NCBI RefSeq assembly: GCF_900114035.1
Contig: NZ_FORP01000001.1
Coordinates: forward strand, 310,001 to 374,000
Direction of reading: 5' to 3'
DNA: 64,000 bases
Origin: Amycolatopsis sacchari
GTDB lineage: Bacteria > Actinomycetota > Actinomycetes > Mycobacteriales > Pseudonocardiaceae
In this document: in pieces, positions 44,179 through 54,307 of the stretch
Layout: each line of letters opens with the position of its first letter
Position numbering within the stretch: position 1 is the stretch's first letter
Notes under the pieces: generated by a model
The model's input: the letters and a program-made list of their open reading frames with translations, nothing else
Databases searched by the model: none
What the model was told of the DNA's origin: nothing
Position numbers and translations under genes: made by a program

Positions 44179-45545
44179 TCCCACCGCACGCGGTAGCGCT
44201 CCGGCACCGTCCAGCGGTGCGCGCGCAGCATCTCGTGCAGCACGGCCTTCACCTCGAACATCCCGAAGTGCAGCCCGATGCACTTGTGCGCCCCGCCGCC
44301 GAACGGCATCCACGCGAACCGGTGCGAGCGGTCCTCCCGCCTGCCCTCCGCGAAGCGCTCCGGGTCGAACGCGTGCGGGTTCGTCCAGTGCTCCGGCGAG
44401 AAGTGGTTGATGCTGGGCGACAACGTGACCAGCGTCCCGGCGGGCACGTGGTGCCCCAGCACCGCCACGTCCTTCACCGTCTTCCTCGGCAACGACGGCA
44501 CCGGCGCGGTCAGCCGCAGCGACTCCTTGATCACCAGGTCCAGCGTCTTCAGCTCGTCCAGCGCGGCCAGGTCCGGGTAGTCGTCACCGAGCGCCAGTGA
44601 CTCCGCGCGGGCCCGCTCCTGCCACTCCGGGTGCTTCGCGAGGTGGTAGGCCGCCGCCGTGCTGGTGATCGTCGTCGTGTCGTGGGCGGCCATCATCAGG
44701 AAGATCATGTGGTTCACGACGTCGGCGTCGCTGAACTGCTCGCCGTCCTCGCCGGTCGCCTGGCACAGCACGGAAAACAGGTCCGGCCCCGGCGCACGCC
44801 GCTTCGCGGGCAGGTTCTCGCCGAAGTACCGCTCCAGCGTGCGCCGTCCCGCCAGGCCCGCCGCCCACCGGCCGCCCGGCACCGGGAACCGCACGAGCGA
44901 CGTCGCCGCGCGCACCGAGTCCACGAACGCCCGGTTGAGCCGCGCGGCGTCGTTCCCGCTCGGCATGCCCATGAACACGCGTGACGCCACGTCGAGGGTG
45001 AGCCGCTTGAGCGCCCAGTACAGCCGCGGCCGCCCCGGCCGGCCCCACGCCCCGACACCTTCCCGCAGCACCGGGCCCCACTGCCGCGAGTACCCGGCGA
45101 GGCGGTCGCGCGTGAACGCCTCCTGCATGATCCGCCGGTGCAGGTGGTGCTCCTCGAAGTCCAGCAGCATCAGCCCGCGGTGGAAGAAGCGCTCGATGAG
45201 GAACTTCCAGCCCTCCTGCGAGAACGCCTTGTCCTTGTTCACCAGCGCCTGCTGCGTGGCCTCCGGGCCGCCGAGCACGACGAACCGCTGCCCGAACGAA
45301 CCCATCCACGACACCGGCCCGAACGTCTCGAACCGCCGCAACGCGAACGCCGGGCCGAACCGCATCGAGTCCAGCGCGTGCCCGATCACCGGCGGTCCCG
45401 CGTCGCCGAGGACGGGGGCCAGGCCGCTGCCGGGCGGTGGGGGCGCGAGTTCGGTGACCGGCCACCGCTTGCCCAGCAGCCGCCGGTCGACGGCCGCGGG
45501 CAGCGGCAGCGAGGTGAGGGGCGGAACGCGGTCGCGGATCGTCAC
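44121..45545 (-). CDS. Cytochrome P450
   Basis: A protein of 474 residues, longer than most bacterial P450s, like the CYP136/CYP110-type group. The I helix has MMAAHDTTT, the K helix ESLR, and the haem loop FGGGAHKCIGLHF with the axial Cys. The N-terminal PPGSGLAPVLGDAGPPVIGHALD is also typical of that group. The GTG at 45545 is preceded by AGGAGG. No ferredoxin or reductase partner is adjacent. The substrate is not known; relatives act on fatty acids, sterols or terpenes. Confidence 0.92.
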   Translation of the reverse strand: MTIRDRVPPLTSLPLPAAVDRRLLGKRWPVTELAPPPPGSGLAPVLGDAGPPVIGHALDSMRFGPAFALRRFETFGPVSWMGSFGQRFVVLGGPEATQQALVNKDKAFSQEGWKFLIERFFHRGLMLLDFEEHHLHRRIMQEAFTRDRLAGYSRQWGPVLREGVGAWGRPGRPRLYWALKRLTLDVASRVFMGMPSGNDAARLNRAFVDSVRAATSLVRFPVPGGRWAAGLAGRRTLERYFGENLPAKRRAPGPDLFSVLCQATGEDGEQFSDADVVNHMIFLMMAAHDTTTITSTAAAYHLAKHPEWQERARAESLALGDDYPDLAALDELKTLDLVIKESLRLTAPVPSLPRKTVKDVAVLGHHVPAGTLVTLSPSINHFSPEHWTNPHAFDPERFAEGRREDRSHRFAWMPFGGGAHKCIGLHFGMFEVKAVLHEMLRAHRWTVPERYRVRWDYVSLPVPVDGLPVTLTPR

Positions 45546-45614
45546 GAGACCTCCTCGGCACGTGCGCACTGCCCCCAGCGTGCCGCCCCTTCCCCCAACT
45601 GGCAAGACCCGTTG

Positions 45615-46646
45615 TCAGTCCCAGTCGAGCGAGCCGCCGGTCTGGTACTCGGTCACGCGGGTCTCGAAGAAGTTCTTCTCCTTCTTCAGGTCCATCGCCT
45701 CCGACATCCACGGGAACGGGTTCTCGCTCGCGCCGAAGATCGGCGCCAGCCCGATCTGCTGCGCCCGCCGGTCGGTGATGAAGTGCATGTACTGCTCGCA
45801 CAGCTCCGCCGACAACCCGAGCATCCCGCGCGGCATCGTGTCGCGGGCGTAGGCGACCTCCAGCTCGCACGCCTCGATCAGCATCCCGCGCACCTCGTCG
45901 GCGAACTCCGGCGTCCACAGGTGCGGGTTCTCGATCTTGATCTGGTTGATGCAGTCGATGCCGAAGTTCAGGTGGATCGACTCGTCCCGCAGGATGTACT
46001 GGTACTGCTCGGCGATGCCCACCATCTTGTTGCGCCGTCCCAGCGACAGGATCTGCGCGAACCCGGTGTAGAACCACATGCCCTCGAACACGACGTAGAA
46101 CGCCACGAGGTCGCGCAGGAAGTCCTGGTCGTCGGCGGCGTTTTCCAGGCCGCGGGTGTACTTCAGCGCCCACGCGTCCTTCGCGGTGATCGAGGGGACC
46201 TCGCGGTACATGTTGAACAGCTCGCCCTCGACGAGGCCGAGGCTCTCGCAGATGTACTGGAAGGTGTGCGTGTGCACGGCCTCCTCGAACGCCTGGCGCA
46301 GCAGGTACTGCCGGCACTCGGGGTTGGTGATCCGCTGGTACACCGCGAGCACGAGGTTGTTGGCCACCAGGGATTCCGCGGTCGCGAAGAAGCCCAGGTT
46401 GCGCTTGAGCATCACGCGTTCGTCCTCGGTCAGGCCGTCGCGGGAGCGCCAGAGCGCGATGTCGGCCTGCATCGACACCTCGGTCGGCATCCAGTGGTTG
46501 CTGCACGCCGCCAGGTACTTCTCCCAGGCCCAGCGGTACTTCAGCGGCAGCAGCTGGTTCACGTCGGCGCGGGCGTTGAGCATCGCCTTGTCGTCGATGC
46601 TGACGCGTCCCGCGTCGCAGTCGATCAGGGGGCTCACGTCGGTCAC
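45615..46646 (-). CDS. nrdB: Ribonucleotide reductase beta subunit, class Ic-like
   Basis: An R2-type protein of 343 residues that supplies the oxidising cofactor for NrdA. The metal ligands are E91 (FFATAESL), E122 and H125 ([10 protein letters not shown]), E188 ([10 protein letters not shown]), E222 and H225 ([11 protein letters not shown]). The position of the radical tyrosine is F129 and the first ligand is Glu, not Asp. Both are class Ic features, as in the Chlamydia Mn/Fe enzyme. The C-terminal Y334 ([11 protein letters not shown]) should carry the electron to NrdA. GTG start overlaps nrdA by four bases. Confidence 0.93.
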   Translation of the reverse strand: MTDVSPLIDCDAGRVSIDDKAMLNARADVNQLLPLKYRWAWEKYLAACSNHWMPTEVSMQADIALWRSRDGLTEDERVMLKRNLGFFATAESLVANNLVLAVYQRITNPECRQYLLRQAFEEAVHTHTFQYICESLGLVEGELFNMYREVPSITAKDAWALKYTRGLENAADDQDFLRDLVAFYVVFEGMWFYTGFAQILSLGRRNKMVGIAEQYQYILRDESIHLNFGIDCINQIKIENPHLWTPEFADEVRGMLIEACELEVAYARDTMPRGMLGLSAELCEQYMHFITDRRAQQIGLAPIFGASENPFPWMSEAMDLKKEKNFFETRVTEYQTGGSLDWD

Positions 46647-49600
46647 TGGCAGGCCTCGCAGTCGGGGTCGTCGATCCGGCAGGCGGCGGGTTCCGGTGCG
46701 GCGACCGGAACCGAGGGCACCGTCGCGGGCACGGCGTTGAGCTTGCCGTCCGTTCCGCGCAGGGTGCTCTTCTCCACGCTCGTGGCGGCGCGGGCCCGCA
46801 GGTAGTAGGTGGTCTTCAGGCCCTTGTGCCACGCGTAGCGGTACAGCTCGTCGAGCTTGCGGCCGCTCGGCGCGTCCACGTACAGGTTGAGCGACTGCGC
46901 CTGGTCGATCCACTTCTGCCGGCGGGACGCGGCGTCCACCAGCCACCGGCTGTCGATCTCGAACGCGGTGGCGTAGAGCCGCTTGAGGTCGGCGGGGATC
47001 CGGTCGATCTGGGCGAGGCTGCCGTCGAAGTACTTCAGGTCCGACACCATCGCCTCGTCCCACAGCCCGCGTTCCTTGAGGCTGCGCACCAGGTGCGGGT
47101 TGACGACGGTGAAGTCGCCGGACATGTTGGACTTGACGAACAGGTTCTGGAACAGCGGCTCGATGGACTGGCCGACGCCGCAGATGTTGGAGATCGTCGC
47201 GGTGGGCGCGATCGCCATGACGTTGGAGTTGCGCATCCCGGTGGTGCGGACGCGTTCCCGCAGGCCGTCCCAGTCCAATGTGGACGAGTGGTCGACCTCC
47301 AGCCCGTCGCCGACGCGGGCCTGCTCCAGCAGGCGCAGCGAGTCGATCGGCAGGATGCCCTGGCTCCACAGGGATCCTTCGAAGGACTCGTACCGCCCGC
47401 GCTCGGCGGCGAGGTCCGCCGAAGCGGAGATCGCGTAGTAGCTGATGTGCTCCATGCTGCGGTCGGCGAACTCGACGGCCTCGTCGGACGCGAACGGCAG
47501 GCCGAGTTCGAAGAGCGCGTCCTGGAAGCCCATCAGGCCCAGGCCGACCGGGCGGTGCCGCAGGTTGGACCGGCGCGCCTCGGGGATCGTGTAGAAGTTG
47601 ATGTCGATGACGTTGTCCAGCATCCGGACGGCGGTGCGGACGGTGCGCTCCAGTTTCGCGGTGTCCAGGCCCTCCGGCGTGACGTGCTGGAGGAGGTTCA
47701 CCGAGCCGAGGTTGCACACGGCGACCTCGTCGCTGCTGGTGTTGAGCGTGATCTCCGTGCACAGGTTCGACGAGTGCACGACGCCGGCGTGCTGCTGCGG
47801 CGAGCGCAGGTTCGACGGGTCCTTGAACGTGATCCACGGGTGCCCGGTCTCGAACAGCATGGTCAGCATGCGCCGCCACAGGTCCACGGCCCGCACGCGC
47901 TTGAACACCTTGATCTCGCCCCGGTCGGCGGCGGCCTCGTACTCGCGGTAGCGCTGGGCGAACGCGTTGCCGTAGAGGTCGTGCAGGTCGGGCGTCTCGT
48001 CGGGGGAGAACAGCGTCCACGCCCCGTCGGCCTCGACGCGGCGGAGGAACTCGTCGGGCACCCAGTTGGCGGTGTTCATGTCGTGGGTGCGGCGCCGGTC
48101 GTCGCCGGTGTTCTTGCGCAGGTCGAGGAACTCCTCGACGTCGATGTGCCAGGTCTCGAGGTAGGCGCAGGCGGCGCCTTTCCGCTTCCCGCCGTTGTGC
48201 ACCAGGCCCGCGACCGTCATGTAGGACTCGTCGCCCTCGACCTTCAGGTCGAACACGGTGGGCACCACATCGATCTCGCGCACGTCGCGTACGCGGGAAA
48301 AGACCATCCCCTGGTACTCGATCCAGTTCCGCTTCACCACCGGACGGCAGCCGAGCAACTGCGCGATCTCCGGCACCGCGGGGACCCGGATGTCGAGGGT
48401 CTTCCCATCCGACGGAATCCCCAGGCGAAGCAGTTGGTAACGCACTGCGGCCGCGAGGTGGCGCGAGGTCGTGGTGAAGTGGACCTCGACACCCCGCGAC
48501 ACGCCGCCACGGGTCTCCAGCAAACCCTGCAGCAGAGCCAGGGTCTGCGGCCTGGGCAGGTGCGCCAGCCTGCGTGCGATGCGCTTGTTGTGTTCGCCGT
48601 CGTAGAGGTCCGCGGCGGTGAACGGCAGGGATGGCTCGCGCGCTCCCGTGAGCGGTTCCGCCGCCCAGTGGATCTGTGCGTGGTCGTCGCCGCGTTCGGT
48701 CTCCCCGAAGTGGATGCCGCGCTCGGTGAGGTACTTCCGGACGAAGTCCAGATGGGTGTCCAGCTCGGGATTCCCGGAGACGCCCCACTGCTGTCCGTCC
48801 TTGGACAGGTGACCGTCGCCCAGCAGGATGCCGTACAGACGCGCGTCCTCTTCGGTGAAGCCGGGCAGGGGCACGACCTCCTTCGGCACGACCTGGGCCA
48901 CGTAGTCGCCCTTGGTCAGGTGGCTCGCGTCGACCCACTCCGGACGGACCTTGCCGTCCGCGAGCCACTTGAGGGTCCGCTGGTTCTCCTGCCCGAGCGG
49001 CACGCCCTGGATGGCGTAGAACGGGTGTCCTGACGTGACCTTCAGGGTTTCGGCGGAGTGCTTGACGTTCACCTCGACCATCGGGTCGGTCTGGTCGTAG
49101 GCGAGTACGTCGGTCACCTCGCGGTAGCTGCCGCTCGAGCCGAGCACCAGGTCACCGACGCGGACGTCCCGGATCGCCTTGACCCCGTCCGCGGTGTAGA
49201 TGCCCGTCTCCGGTGCGAAGCACTGGTTCACGGCCACCGCGGTGTCGTTCGCGATCTTGAGGAACGGGACCACGCCCTGCGACTTGCCGTTGGTGCCCTT
49301 GATGTGCGCGCCGAGGCCGCGGACCGGCGTCCAGTCGTTGCCGAGGCCGCCCGAGTACTTGGCCAGCAGTGCGTTGTTCTTGTACGACTGGAAGATCGAG
49401 TCCAGCTCGTCGTCGACCGTGGTCAGGAAGCACGACGACAGCTGCGGGCGCGTCGTGCCGGAGTTGAACAGCGTCGGCGTCGAGGCCATGAACGCGAAGC
49501 TCGACAACAGCTCGTAGAACTCGATCGCGCGCTTCTCGCGGTCGTCCTCGCGCAGCGCCAGGCCCATCGCGACCCGCATGAAGAACGCCTGCGGCAGCTC

Positions 49601-50443
49601 GAACCGCGTGCCGTCGTGGTGCAGGAAGTAGCGGTCGTAGAGGGTCTGCAGGCCGAGGAAGCCGAAGTCGAGGTCGCGCTCGGGGCGGATCGCGGCGGTG
49701 ATCTTCTTCAGGTTGAACTTCGCCAGCTCGGGGTCGGCCAGCTCCAGCTCGATCGCCCGCGCGAGGTAGTCGCGGAAGTAGCCGGGGTAGTTGAGCTCGT
49801 CGTGGCTGGCCTGGCGCGGCTCGCCGGCCAGGTAGCCCAGCGCCTCGCCGCGCAGCTTGTCCAGCAGCAGGCGGGCCGTGACGAACGAGTAGTTGGGCTC
49901 CTTCTCCACGAGTGTGCGGGCGGCCATGATCAGCGCCGTCCCCAGCTCGTCGGCCGTGATGCCCTGGTAGAGGTTCCGCTTGGTCTCGGCCAGCACCGGC
50001 TCCGCCGACACGTCGTCGATCCCCGCGACGGCCTCGCCGACGACGTGCTCGACGCGGGCCCAGTCGACGTGCGCGGAGGCGTCCGGCTCGGCGGGCTGTT
50101 CGCGGGCCTTCGCGTGCTCCTCCCGGTAGAGCACGTACGCGCGGGCGACCTTGTGGTGCCCGCCGCGCATGAGCGCGAGCTCCACCTGGTCCTGGATCTG
50201 CTCGATGTGCAGCGCGGCCTCGGGGGTGGCGTGGCGCAGCAGAGCCGTCTCGACCTGGCCGGTCAGCTCGGTCACGACGTGGTGGATGCGCGAGGACGCC
50301 GCGGCGCCGTCCCCTTCGACCGCGAGGAAGGCCTTGGTCAGGGCGACCGAGATCTTGCCCGCGTCGAAGGGGGACACACTGCCGTCGCGGCGGATGACCT
50401 GCACGGCGGTGCGCGCCGGCCGTGAGGTGGTCTCCACAGACAT
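46643..50443 (-). CDS. nrdA: Ribonucleotide reductase alpha subunit containing an intein
   Basis: A polypeptide of 1266 residues, 923 without the intein. An N-terminal ATP-cone ([20 protein letters not shown]) is followed by the barrel domain. Active-site residues are C338 (LSSCFL), N893/C895/E897 (SNLCTEI) and C910 ([10 protein letters not shown]), with the redox pair at the C-terminus (DPDCEACQ). It makes deoxynucleotides from ribonucleoside diphosphates with NrdB. The intein interrupts VAVNQ/GGKRKG, so the enzyme is inactive unless it is removed with ligation. GGAG precedes the ATG; NrdR-like boxes lie upstream. Confidence 0.95.
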   Translation of the reverse strand: MSVETTSRPARTAVQVIRRDGSVSPFDAGKISVALTKAFLAVEGDGAAASSRIHHVVTELTGQVETALLRHATPEAALHIEQIQDQVELALMRGGHHKVARAYVLYREEHAKAREQPAEPDASAHVDWARVEHVVGEAVAGIDDVSAEPVLAETKRNLYQGITADELGTALIMAARTLVEKEPNYSFVTARLLLDKLRGEALGYLAGEPRQASHDELNYPGYFRDYLARAIELELADPELAKFNLKKITAAIRPERDLDFGFLGLQTLYDRYFLHHDGTRFELPQAFFMRVAMGLALREDDREKRAIEFYELLSSFAFMASTPTLFNSGTTRPQLSSCFLTTVDDELDSIFQSYKNNALLAKYSGGLGNDWTPVRGLGAHIKGTNGKSQGVVPFLKIANDTAVAVNQCFAPETGIYTADGVKAIRDVRVGDLVLGSSGSYREVTDVLAYDQTDPMVEVNVKHSAETLKVTSGHPFYAIQGVPLGQENQRTLKWLADGKVRPEWVDASHLTKGDYVAQVVPKEVVPLPGFTEEDARLYGILLGDGHLSKDGQQWGVSGNPELDTHLDFVRKYLTERGIHFGETERGDDHAQIHWAAEPLTGAREPSLPFTAADLYDGEHNKRIARRLAHLPRPQTLALLQGLLETRGGVSRGVEVHFTTTSRHLAAAVRYQLLRLGIPSDGKTLDIRVPAVPEIAQLLGCRPVVKRNWIEYQGMVFSRVRDVREIDVVPTVFDLKVEGDESYMTVAGLVHNGGKRKGAACAYLETWHIDVEEFLDLRKNTGDDRRRTHDMNTANWVPDEFLRRVEADGAWTLFSPDETPDLHDLYGNAFAQRYREYEAAADRGEIKVFKRVRAVDLWRRMLTMLFETGHPWITFKDPSNLRSPQQHAGVVHSSNLCTEITLNTSSDEVAVCNLGSVNLLQHVTPEGLDTAKLERTVRTAVRMLDNVIDINFYTIPEARRSNLRHRPVGLGLMGFQDALFELGLPFASDEAVEFADRSMEHISYYAISASADLAAERGRYESFEGSLWSQGILPIDSLRLLEQARVGDGLEVDHSSTLDWDGLRERVRTTGMRNSNVMAIAPTATISNICGVGQSIEPLFQNLFVKSNMSGDFTVVNPHLVRSLKERGLWDEAMVSDLKYFDGSLAQIDRIPADLKRLYATAFEIDSRWLVDAASRRQKWIDQAQSLNLYVDAPSGRKLDELYRYAWHKGLKTTYYLRARAATSVEKSTLRGTDGKLNAVPATVPSVPVAAPEPAACRIDDPDCEACQ
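48194..49222 (-). mobile_element. Intein in NrdA with a Gly at the +1 position
   Basis: 343 residues (NrdA 408-750). Block A starts with Cys1 ([10 protein letters not shown]). Block B has T63-S-G-H66 (VTSGHPFYA). Block F has [12 protein letters not shown]. Block G ends GLVHN with His342-Asn343. The next residue is Gly, not Cys/Ser/Thr. The exteins would join as VNQ-GGKRKG, the normal NrdA sequence. A LAGLIDADG endonuclease is inserted: first motif LYGILLGDG keeps D136, second motif LQGLLETRG has R238 where the catalytic acid should be, so nuclease activity is doubtful. Boundaries rest on the block pattern and are firm. Confidence 0.92.
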
Positions 50444-50561
50444 GCATCACTCCAAAAATGGGCGCGTGGGATCGGCACGCCGCCGCGGGGGACGACGTGC
50501 TGGAGGACAGGCTTCGCCCGGCAGCCAGCGTCTCCCGTCGCTGGGCGCTGCCGGTGATCGA

Positions 50562-50608
50562 AGACTACATCTAGGGGTGTCTCTCCGCGAGCACCCCAAT
50601 ATGCGGGC
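50562..50608. promoter_or_regulatory. Putative NrdR boxes
   Basis: CTACATCTAG at 50565-50574 resembles the core of actinobacterial NrdR boxes. A weaker match, CCCCAATATGCGGG, is centred at about 50600. The centres are 31 bp apart, the three-turn spacing typical of paired NrdR boxes. They are about 120-160 bp upstream of nrdA. The second box is poor, so this is tentative. Confidence 0.45.
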
Positions 50609-50646
50609 GTGTCGGCGGGTCGTGCTAGCGGGGTCCGCAGAGAAAC

Positions 50647-50664
50647 AATCAAGCGTGCTTGATT
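50647..50664. promoter_or_regulatory. Operator-like palindrome before the acyl-CoA operon
   Basis: AATCAAGC-GT-GCTTGATT, perfect 8-bp arms. It is 52 bp upstream of the first gene of the carboxylase operon and has the size of a TetR site. The operon ends in a TetR gene, the obvious candidate binder. Following T bases make a terminator for something upstream conceivable, but no plus-strand gene precedes it. Confidence 0.65.
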
Positions 50665-50715
50665 TTTCCGGCGACCGGTGCCAGGCTCCGTGGCAGGCGC
50701 GAGGAGGCGAATGCG

Positions 50716-51498
50716 GTGGTGGACCTGCGACCGATCCTGAGCGATCTGGCGGCCGAGAGCCAGGCGCTCGACGACATCGTGGCCGGGGCGGACTGGGCGA
50801 CGCCGACACCGGCCGAGGGCTGGACGATCGCCCACCAGATCGGGCACCTCGCGTGGACCGACGCGAAGGCGCTGCTCGCGGTGCGCACGCCGGACGACTT
50901 CGGCGCGGAGGTCCAGCGCGCGCTCGCCGCGGGCGACGGCTACGTCGACGCGGGGGCTGTGGAAGAGGCGGGCAAACCGCGCGACCAACTGCTCCAGGAG
51001 TGGCGGACCGGACGGGAAGCGCTTTCCGCGGCGCTGGAAACCGCTCCGGCAGGCACGAAATTCCCTTGGTACGGCCCGCCGATGAGCGCCGCTTCGATGG
51101 CGACGGCCCGCTTGATGGAGACCTGGGCGCACGCGCAGGACGTGTACGACGCGCTGGGGATCCCGCACGAGCCGACGGACCGCATCCGGCACATCGCGCG
51201 CTTCGGCGTCCGCACCAGGGACTTCGCCTTCGCGGTCCATTCGCTCGCGCCACCGCCCGTCGAGTTCCGCGTCGAGTTGCGGGCCCCGGACGGTACATTG
51301 TGGACATACGGGCCGGAGGACGCCGAACAGCGCGTCACCGGCAGCGCGCTGGACTTCTGCCTGGTGGTGACGCAGCGGCGGCATCCCGCGGACACCGATC
51401 TGGTGGCCGAGGGGGCGGACGCGGCGAAGTGGCTGGAGATCGCCCAGGCGTTCGCCGGCCCGCCCGGAAAGGGCCGCAAGCCGGGGGAGTTCGCGTGA
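50716..51498 (+). CDS. TIGR03084-type mycothiol-dependent isomerase-like protein
   Basis: A protein of 260 residues with a DinB-like N-terminal bundle (LSDLAAESQALDDIVAGADWATPTPAEGWTIAHQIGHLAWTD) and the HAQDVYDALG motif typical of the maleylpyruvate-isomerase-like group, then a sterol-carrier-like C-terminal part. Metal ligands are probably H61 and residues near WAHAQD. GAGGAGG precedes the GTG. It often accompanies AtuA-like and acyl-CoA genes in actinomycetes; its reaction there is not known. Confidence 0.85.
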   Translation: MVDLRPILSDLAAESQALDDIVAGADWATPTPAEGWTIAHQIGHLAWTDAKALLAVRTPDDFGAEVQRALAAGDGYVDAGAVEEAGKPRDQLLQEWRTGREALSAALETAPAGTKFPWYGPPMSAASMATARLMETWAHAQDVYDALGIPHEPTDRIRHIARFGVRTRDFAFAVHSLAPPPVEFRVELRAPDGTLWTYGPEDAEQRVTGSALDFCLVVTQRRHPADTDLVAEGADAAKWLEIAQAFAGPPGKGRKPGEFA

Positions 51499-53171
51499 CC
51501 CTGCGCATCGGCAACGCGTCCGGTTTCTACGGTGACCGTTTTTCGGCGGTGCGGGAGATGCTCACCGGCGGTCCGCTCGACGTCCTGACCGGCGACTACC
51601 TCGCCGAGCTGACCATGCTGATCCTCGGCCGCGACCGGCTGAAGGACGCTTCACGTGGGTACGCCAAGACGTTCCTGCGTCAGCTGGAGGAAAACCTCGG
51701 GCTGGCCCAGGAAAAGGGCGTCAAGATCGTCAGCAACGCGGGTGGCCTCAACCCCGCCGCACTCGCCGACGCCATCCGCGACCTGGCCGCGAAGCTCGGG
51801 CTGGACATCGCCGTCGCTCACGTCGAGGGCGACGAGCTGCTGCCCTCGGCCGAACGGCTGGGACTGGGAAAACCCTTGACCGCCAACGCTTACCTGGGTG
51901 CGTGGGGGATCGCGGAGTGCCTGAAGGCCGGCGCCGACGTGGTGGTGACCGGCCGCGTGACGGACGCGTCGCTCGTCGTCGGCCCGGCCGCGGCGCACTA
52001 CGGCTGGCAGCGCGACGACTACGACCGGCTCGCCGGTGCGGTCGTCGCCGGGCACGTCCTCGAATGCGGTGCGCAGGCCACGGGCGGGAACTACGCGTTC
52101 TTCACCGAGCACGACCTCGGCACGCCCGGCTTCCCGATCGCGGAGATCGAGGCCGACGGATCGAGCGTGATCACGAAGCACCCCGGCACCGGGGGAGCCG
52201 TCACGGTCGGCACGGTCACCGCGCAGCTGCTGTACGAGATCGCGGGACCGCGCTACGCGGGGCCGGATGTGACGACCCGCTTCGACACCGTTGCGCTGGA
52301 ACAAGCCGGGCCGGACCGGGTGCGGATCAGCGGCGCGAAGGGCGAACCGCCGCCGCCGACGCTGAAGGTCTGCCTCAACACCCTCGGCGGTTTCCGCAAC
52401 GAGACCACGTTCGTCCTCACCGGACTGGACATCGACGCGAAGGCCGCCCTCGTGCGGGAGCAGCTGGAGCGGTCGCTGAAGGACCACCCGCCCGCGGAGA
52501 TCCGCTGGACGCTGGCCAGGACCGACCGCGAGGACGCCGACACCGAACAGGGCGCGAGTGCGCTGCTGCGGTGCGCGGTCAAGGATCAGGATCCGAAGGT
52601 CGCCGGACGCGCCTTCAGCGGTGCCGCGATCGAACTCGCGCTCGCCAGCTATCCCGGCTTCCACGTGACCGCACCACCGTCGGACGCGTCGCCGTACGGC
52701 GTGTACACCGCGTCCTATGTGGACGCTTCGGAGGTGAACCACACCGCGGTGTTGCCCAACGGGGACCGAGTCGAAATCCCGCATTCGGAACAGACCCTGG
52801 AACTGTCTGATGTGGAGGAACCCGCGCTTCCCGAGCCGTACACGGGTCCGACCCGTCGCGCGCCGCTGGGCACCGTTGTGGGCGCGCGCAGCGGCGACAA
52901 AGGTGGCGACGCGAACCTCGGCGTGTGGGTGCGGTCCGAGGAGCAGTGGCGCTGGCTCGCGAACACCCTCACCGTCGAGGAGTTCCGGCGGCTGTTGCCC
53001 GAAACCGCGGAACTGCCGGTGAAACGGTACGCGCTGCCCAACCTGTACGCGCTCAACTTCGTCGTCACCGGGCTGCTCGGTGAGGGCGTCGCTTCCCAGG
53101 CGCGGTTCGACCCGCAGGCCAAGGCGCTCGGCGAATGGCTGCGGGCCCGGCACGCGGAGGTCCCGGCATGA
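51495..53171 (+). CDS. AtuA-like (DUF1446) acyclic terpene/acyl catabolism protein
   Basis: A protein of 558 residues. The N-terminal 450 are DUF1446 (RIGNASGFYGDRFSAVREML, VLTGDYLAELTM, ADVVVTGRVTDASLVVGPA). The C-terminal part (LGTVVGARSGDKGGDANLGVW) is the AtuA-like small domain found fused here. AtuA is needed for citronellol/geraniol breakdown in Pseudomonas, but its biochemical role is unclear. It overlaps both neighbours by four bases, tying it to the carboxylase pathway. Confidence 0.9.
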   Translation: MTLRIGNASGFYGDRFSAVREMLTGGPLDVLTGDYLAELTMLILGRDRLKDASRGYAKTFLRQLEENLGLAQEKGVKIVSNAGGLNPAALADAIRDLAAKLGLDIAVAHVEGDELLPSAERLGLGKPLTANAYLGAWGIAECLKAGADVVVTGRVTDASLVVGPAAAHYGWQRDDYDRLAGAVVAGHVLECGAQATGGNYAFFTEHDLGTPGFPIAEIEADGSSVITKHPGTGGAVTVGTVTAQLLYEIAGPRYAGPDVTTRFDTVALEQAGPDRVRISGAKGEPPPPTLKVCLNTLGGFRNETTFVLTGLDIDAKAALVREQLERSLKDHPPAEIRWTLARTDREDADTEQGASALLRCAVKDQDPKVAGRAFSGAAIELALASYPGFHVTAPPSDASPYGVYTASYVDASEVNHTAVLPNGDRVEIPHSEQTLELSDVEEPALPEPYTGPTRRAPLGTVVGARSGDKGGDANLGVWVRSEEQWRWLANTLTVEEFRRLLPETAELPVKRYALPNLYALNFVVTGLLGEGVASQARFDPQAKALGEWLRARHAEVPA

Positions 53172-54307
53172 TCGACACCCCGGAGCGCGCGGAACTGCGC
53201 AAGACCGTCCGCCGGTTCGTCGAGACCGAAGTGCTGCCGCACCTCGACGAGTGGGAGCGCGCCGGTGAGCTGCCGCGCGAGCTGCACCGCAAGGCGGGGG
53301 CGATCGGGCTACTCGGCGTGTCGTTCCCGGAAAGCGCGGGCGGTGGCGGCGGGAACTACCTCGACGCGCTCGTGGTCGCGGAGGAGATCCTGTACGCGGG
53401 CGGCTCGGGCGGGCTCGTCGCGTCGCTGCTGACGAACGGGATCGCCGTGCCGCACATCGTCGAAGCCGGCGATCCCGCCCAGATCGAGCGGTGGGTGCGG
53501 CCCACGCTCGAAGGTGAGCTGATCGGCTCCCTGGCGATCACGGAACCGGACGGTGGGTCGGACGTGGCGGGTATCCGCACGACCGCGCGCCGGGACGGGG
53601 ACCACTACGTCGTCAACGGCGCCAAGACCTACATCACCTCCGGCTGCCGCGCCGACTTCGTGACCACCGCCGTGCGCACCGGAGGCCCTGGGGCGCACGG
53701 GGTCTCGCTGCTCGTCGTGGAACGGGGTACGCCCGGGTTCACCGTGTCCCGCAAGCTGGAGAAGATGGGCTGGCACTGCTCGGACACCGCGGAACTGTCC
53801 TATGTGGACGTTCGCGTGCCCGCCGCGAACCTGGTGGGTCAGGAGAACAGTGGGTTCGTCCAGATCGCCACGCAGTTCGTCGTCGAACGCCTGTCGCTCG
53901 CCGTCCAGGCCTACGCGACCGCGCAGCGGGCGCTGGACCTGACGCTGGAGTGGTGCCGCCTGCGCGAGACGTTCGGCCGCCCGCTGATTTCCCGGCAGCT
54001 CGTCCAGCACAAGCTCACCGAGATGGCTCGCCGCACGGACCTGGCCCGCGTCTACACCCGGCACGTCGCCGAACGGCACGTGGCGGGGGAGGAGGTCATC
54101 GCGGAAGCGTGCTTCGCCAAGAACAGCGCAGTCGAGGCCGCGGAGTGGGTCGTCAACGAGGCGGTGCAGCTGCACGGCGGGCTCGGGTACATGCGCGAGT
54201 CCGAAGTGGAGCGGCACTACCGGGACGTGCGCATCCTCGGCATCGGCGGCGGGACGAACGAGATCCTGACCGGACTGGCCGCGAAACGATTGGGGTACAC
54301 CGCTTGA
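53168..54307 (+). CDS. Acyl-CoA dehydrogenase
   Basis: A protein of 379 residues with the full fold: [19 protein letters not shown] for FAD binding, [13 protein letters not shown], and the C-terminal [20 protein letters not shown], in which a Glu is the likely base. It introduces the alpha-beta double bond into an acyl-CoA, passing electrons to ETF. Next to a carboxylase pair it probably makes the enoyl-CoA that is then carboxylated, as in leucine or terpene degradation. Confidence 0.93.
   Translation: MIDTPERAELRKTVRRFVETEVLPHLDEWERAGELPRELHRKAGAIGLLGVSFPESAGGGGGNYLDALVVAEEILYAGGSGGLVASLLTNGIAVPHIVEAGDPAQIERWVRPTLEGELIGSLAITEPDGGSDVAGIRTTARRDGDHYVVNGAKTYITSGCRADFVTTAVRTGGPGAHGVSLLVVERGTPGFTVSRKLEKMGWHCSDTAELSYVDVRVPAANLVGQENSGFVQIATQFVVERLSLAVQAYATAQRALDLTLEWCRLRETFGRPLISRQLVQHKLTEMARRTDLARVYTRHVAERHVAGEEVIAEACFAKNSAVEAAEWVVNEAVQLHGGLGYMRESEVERHYRDVRILGIGGGTNEILTGLAAKRLGYTA

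Noticed and set aside
45615-46646. R2-like ligand-binding oxidase instead of a true NrdB
   Set aside because: It overlaps nrdA, has the C-terminal Tyr and the NrdA-docking tail, and keeps all six metal ligands in class Ic order.
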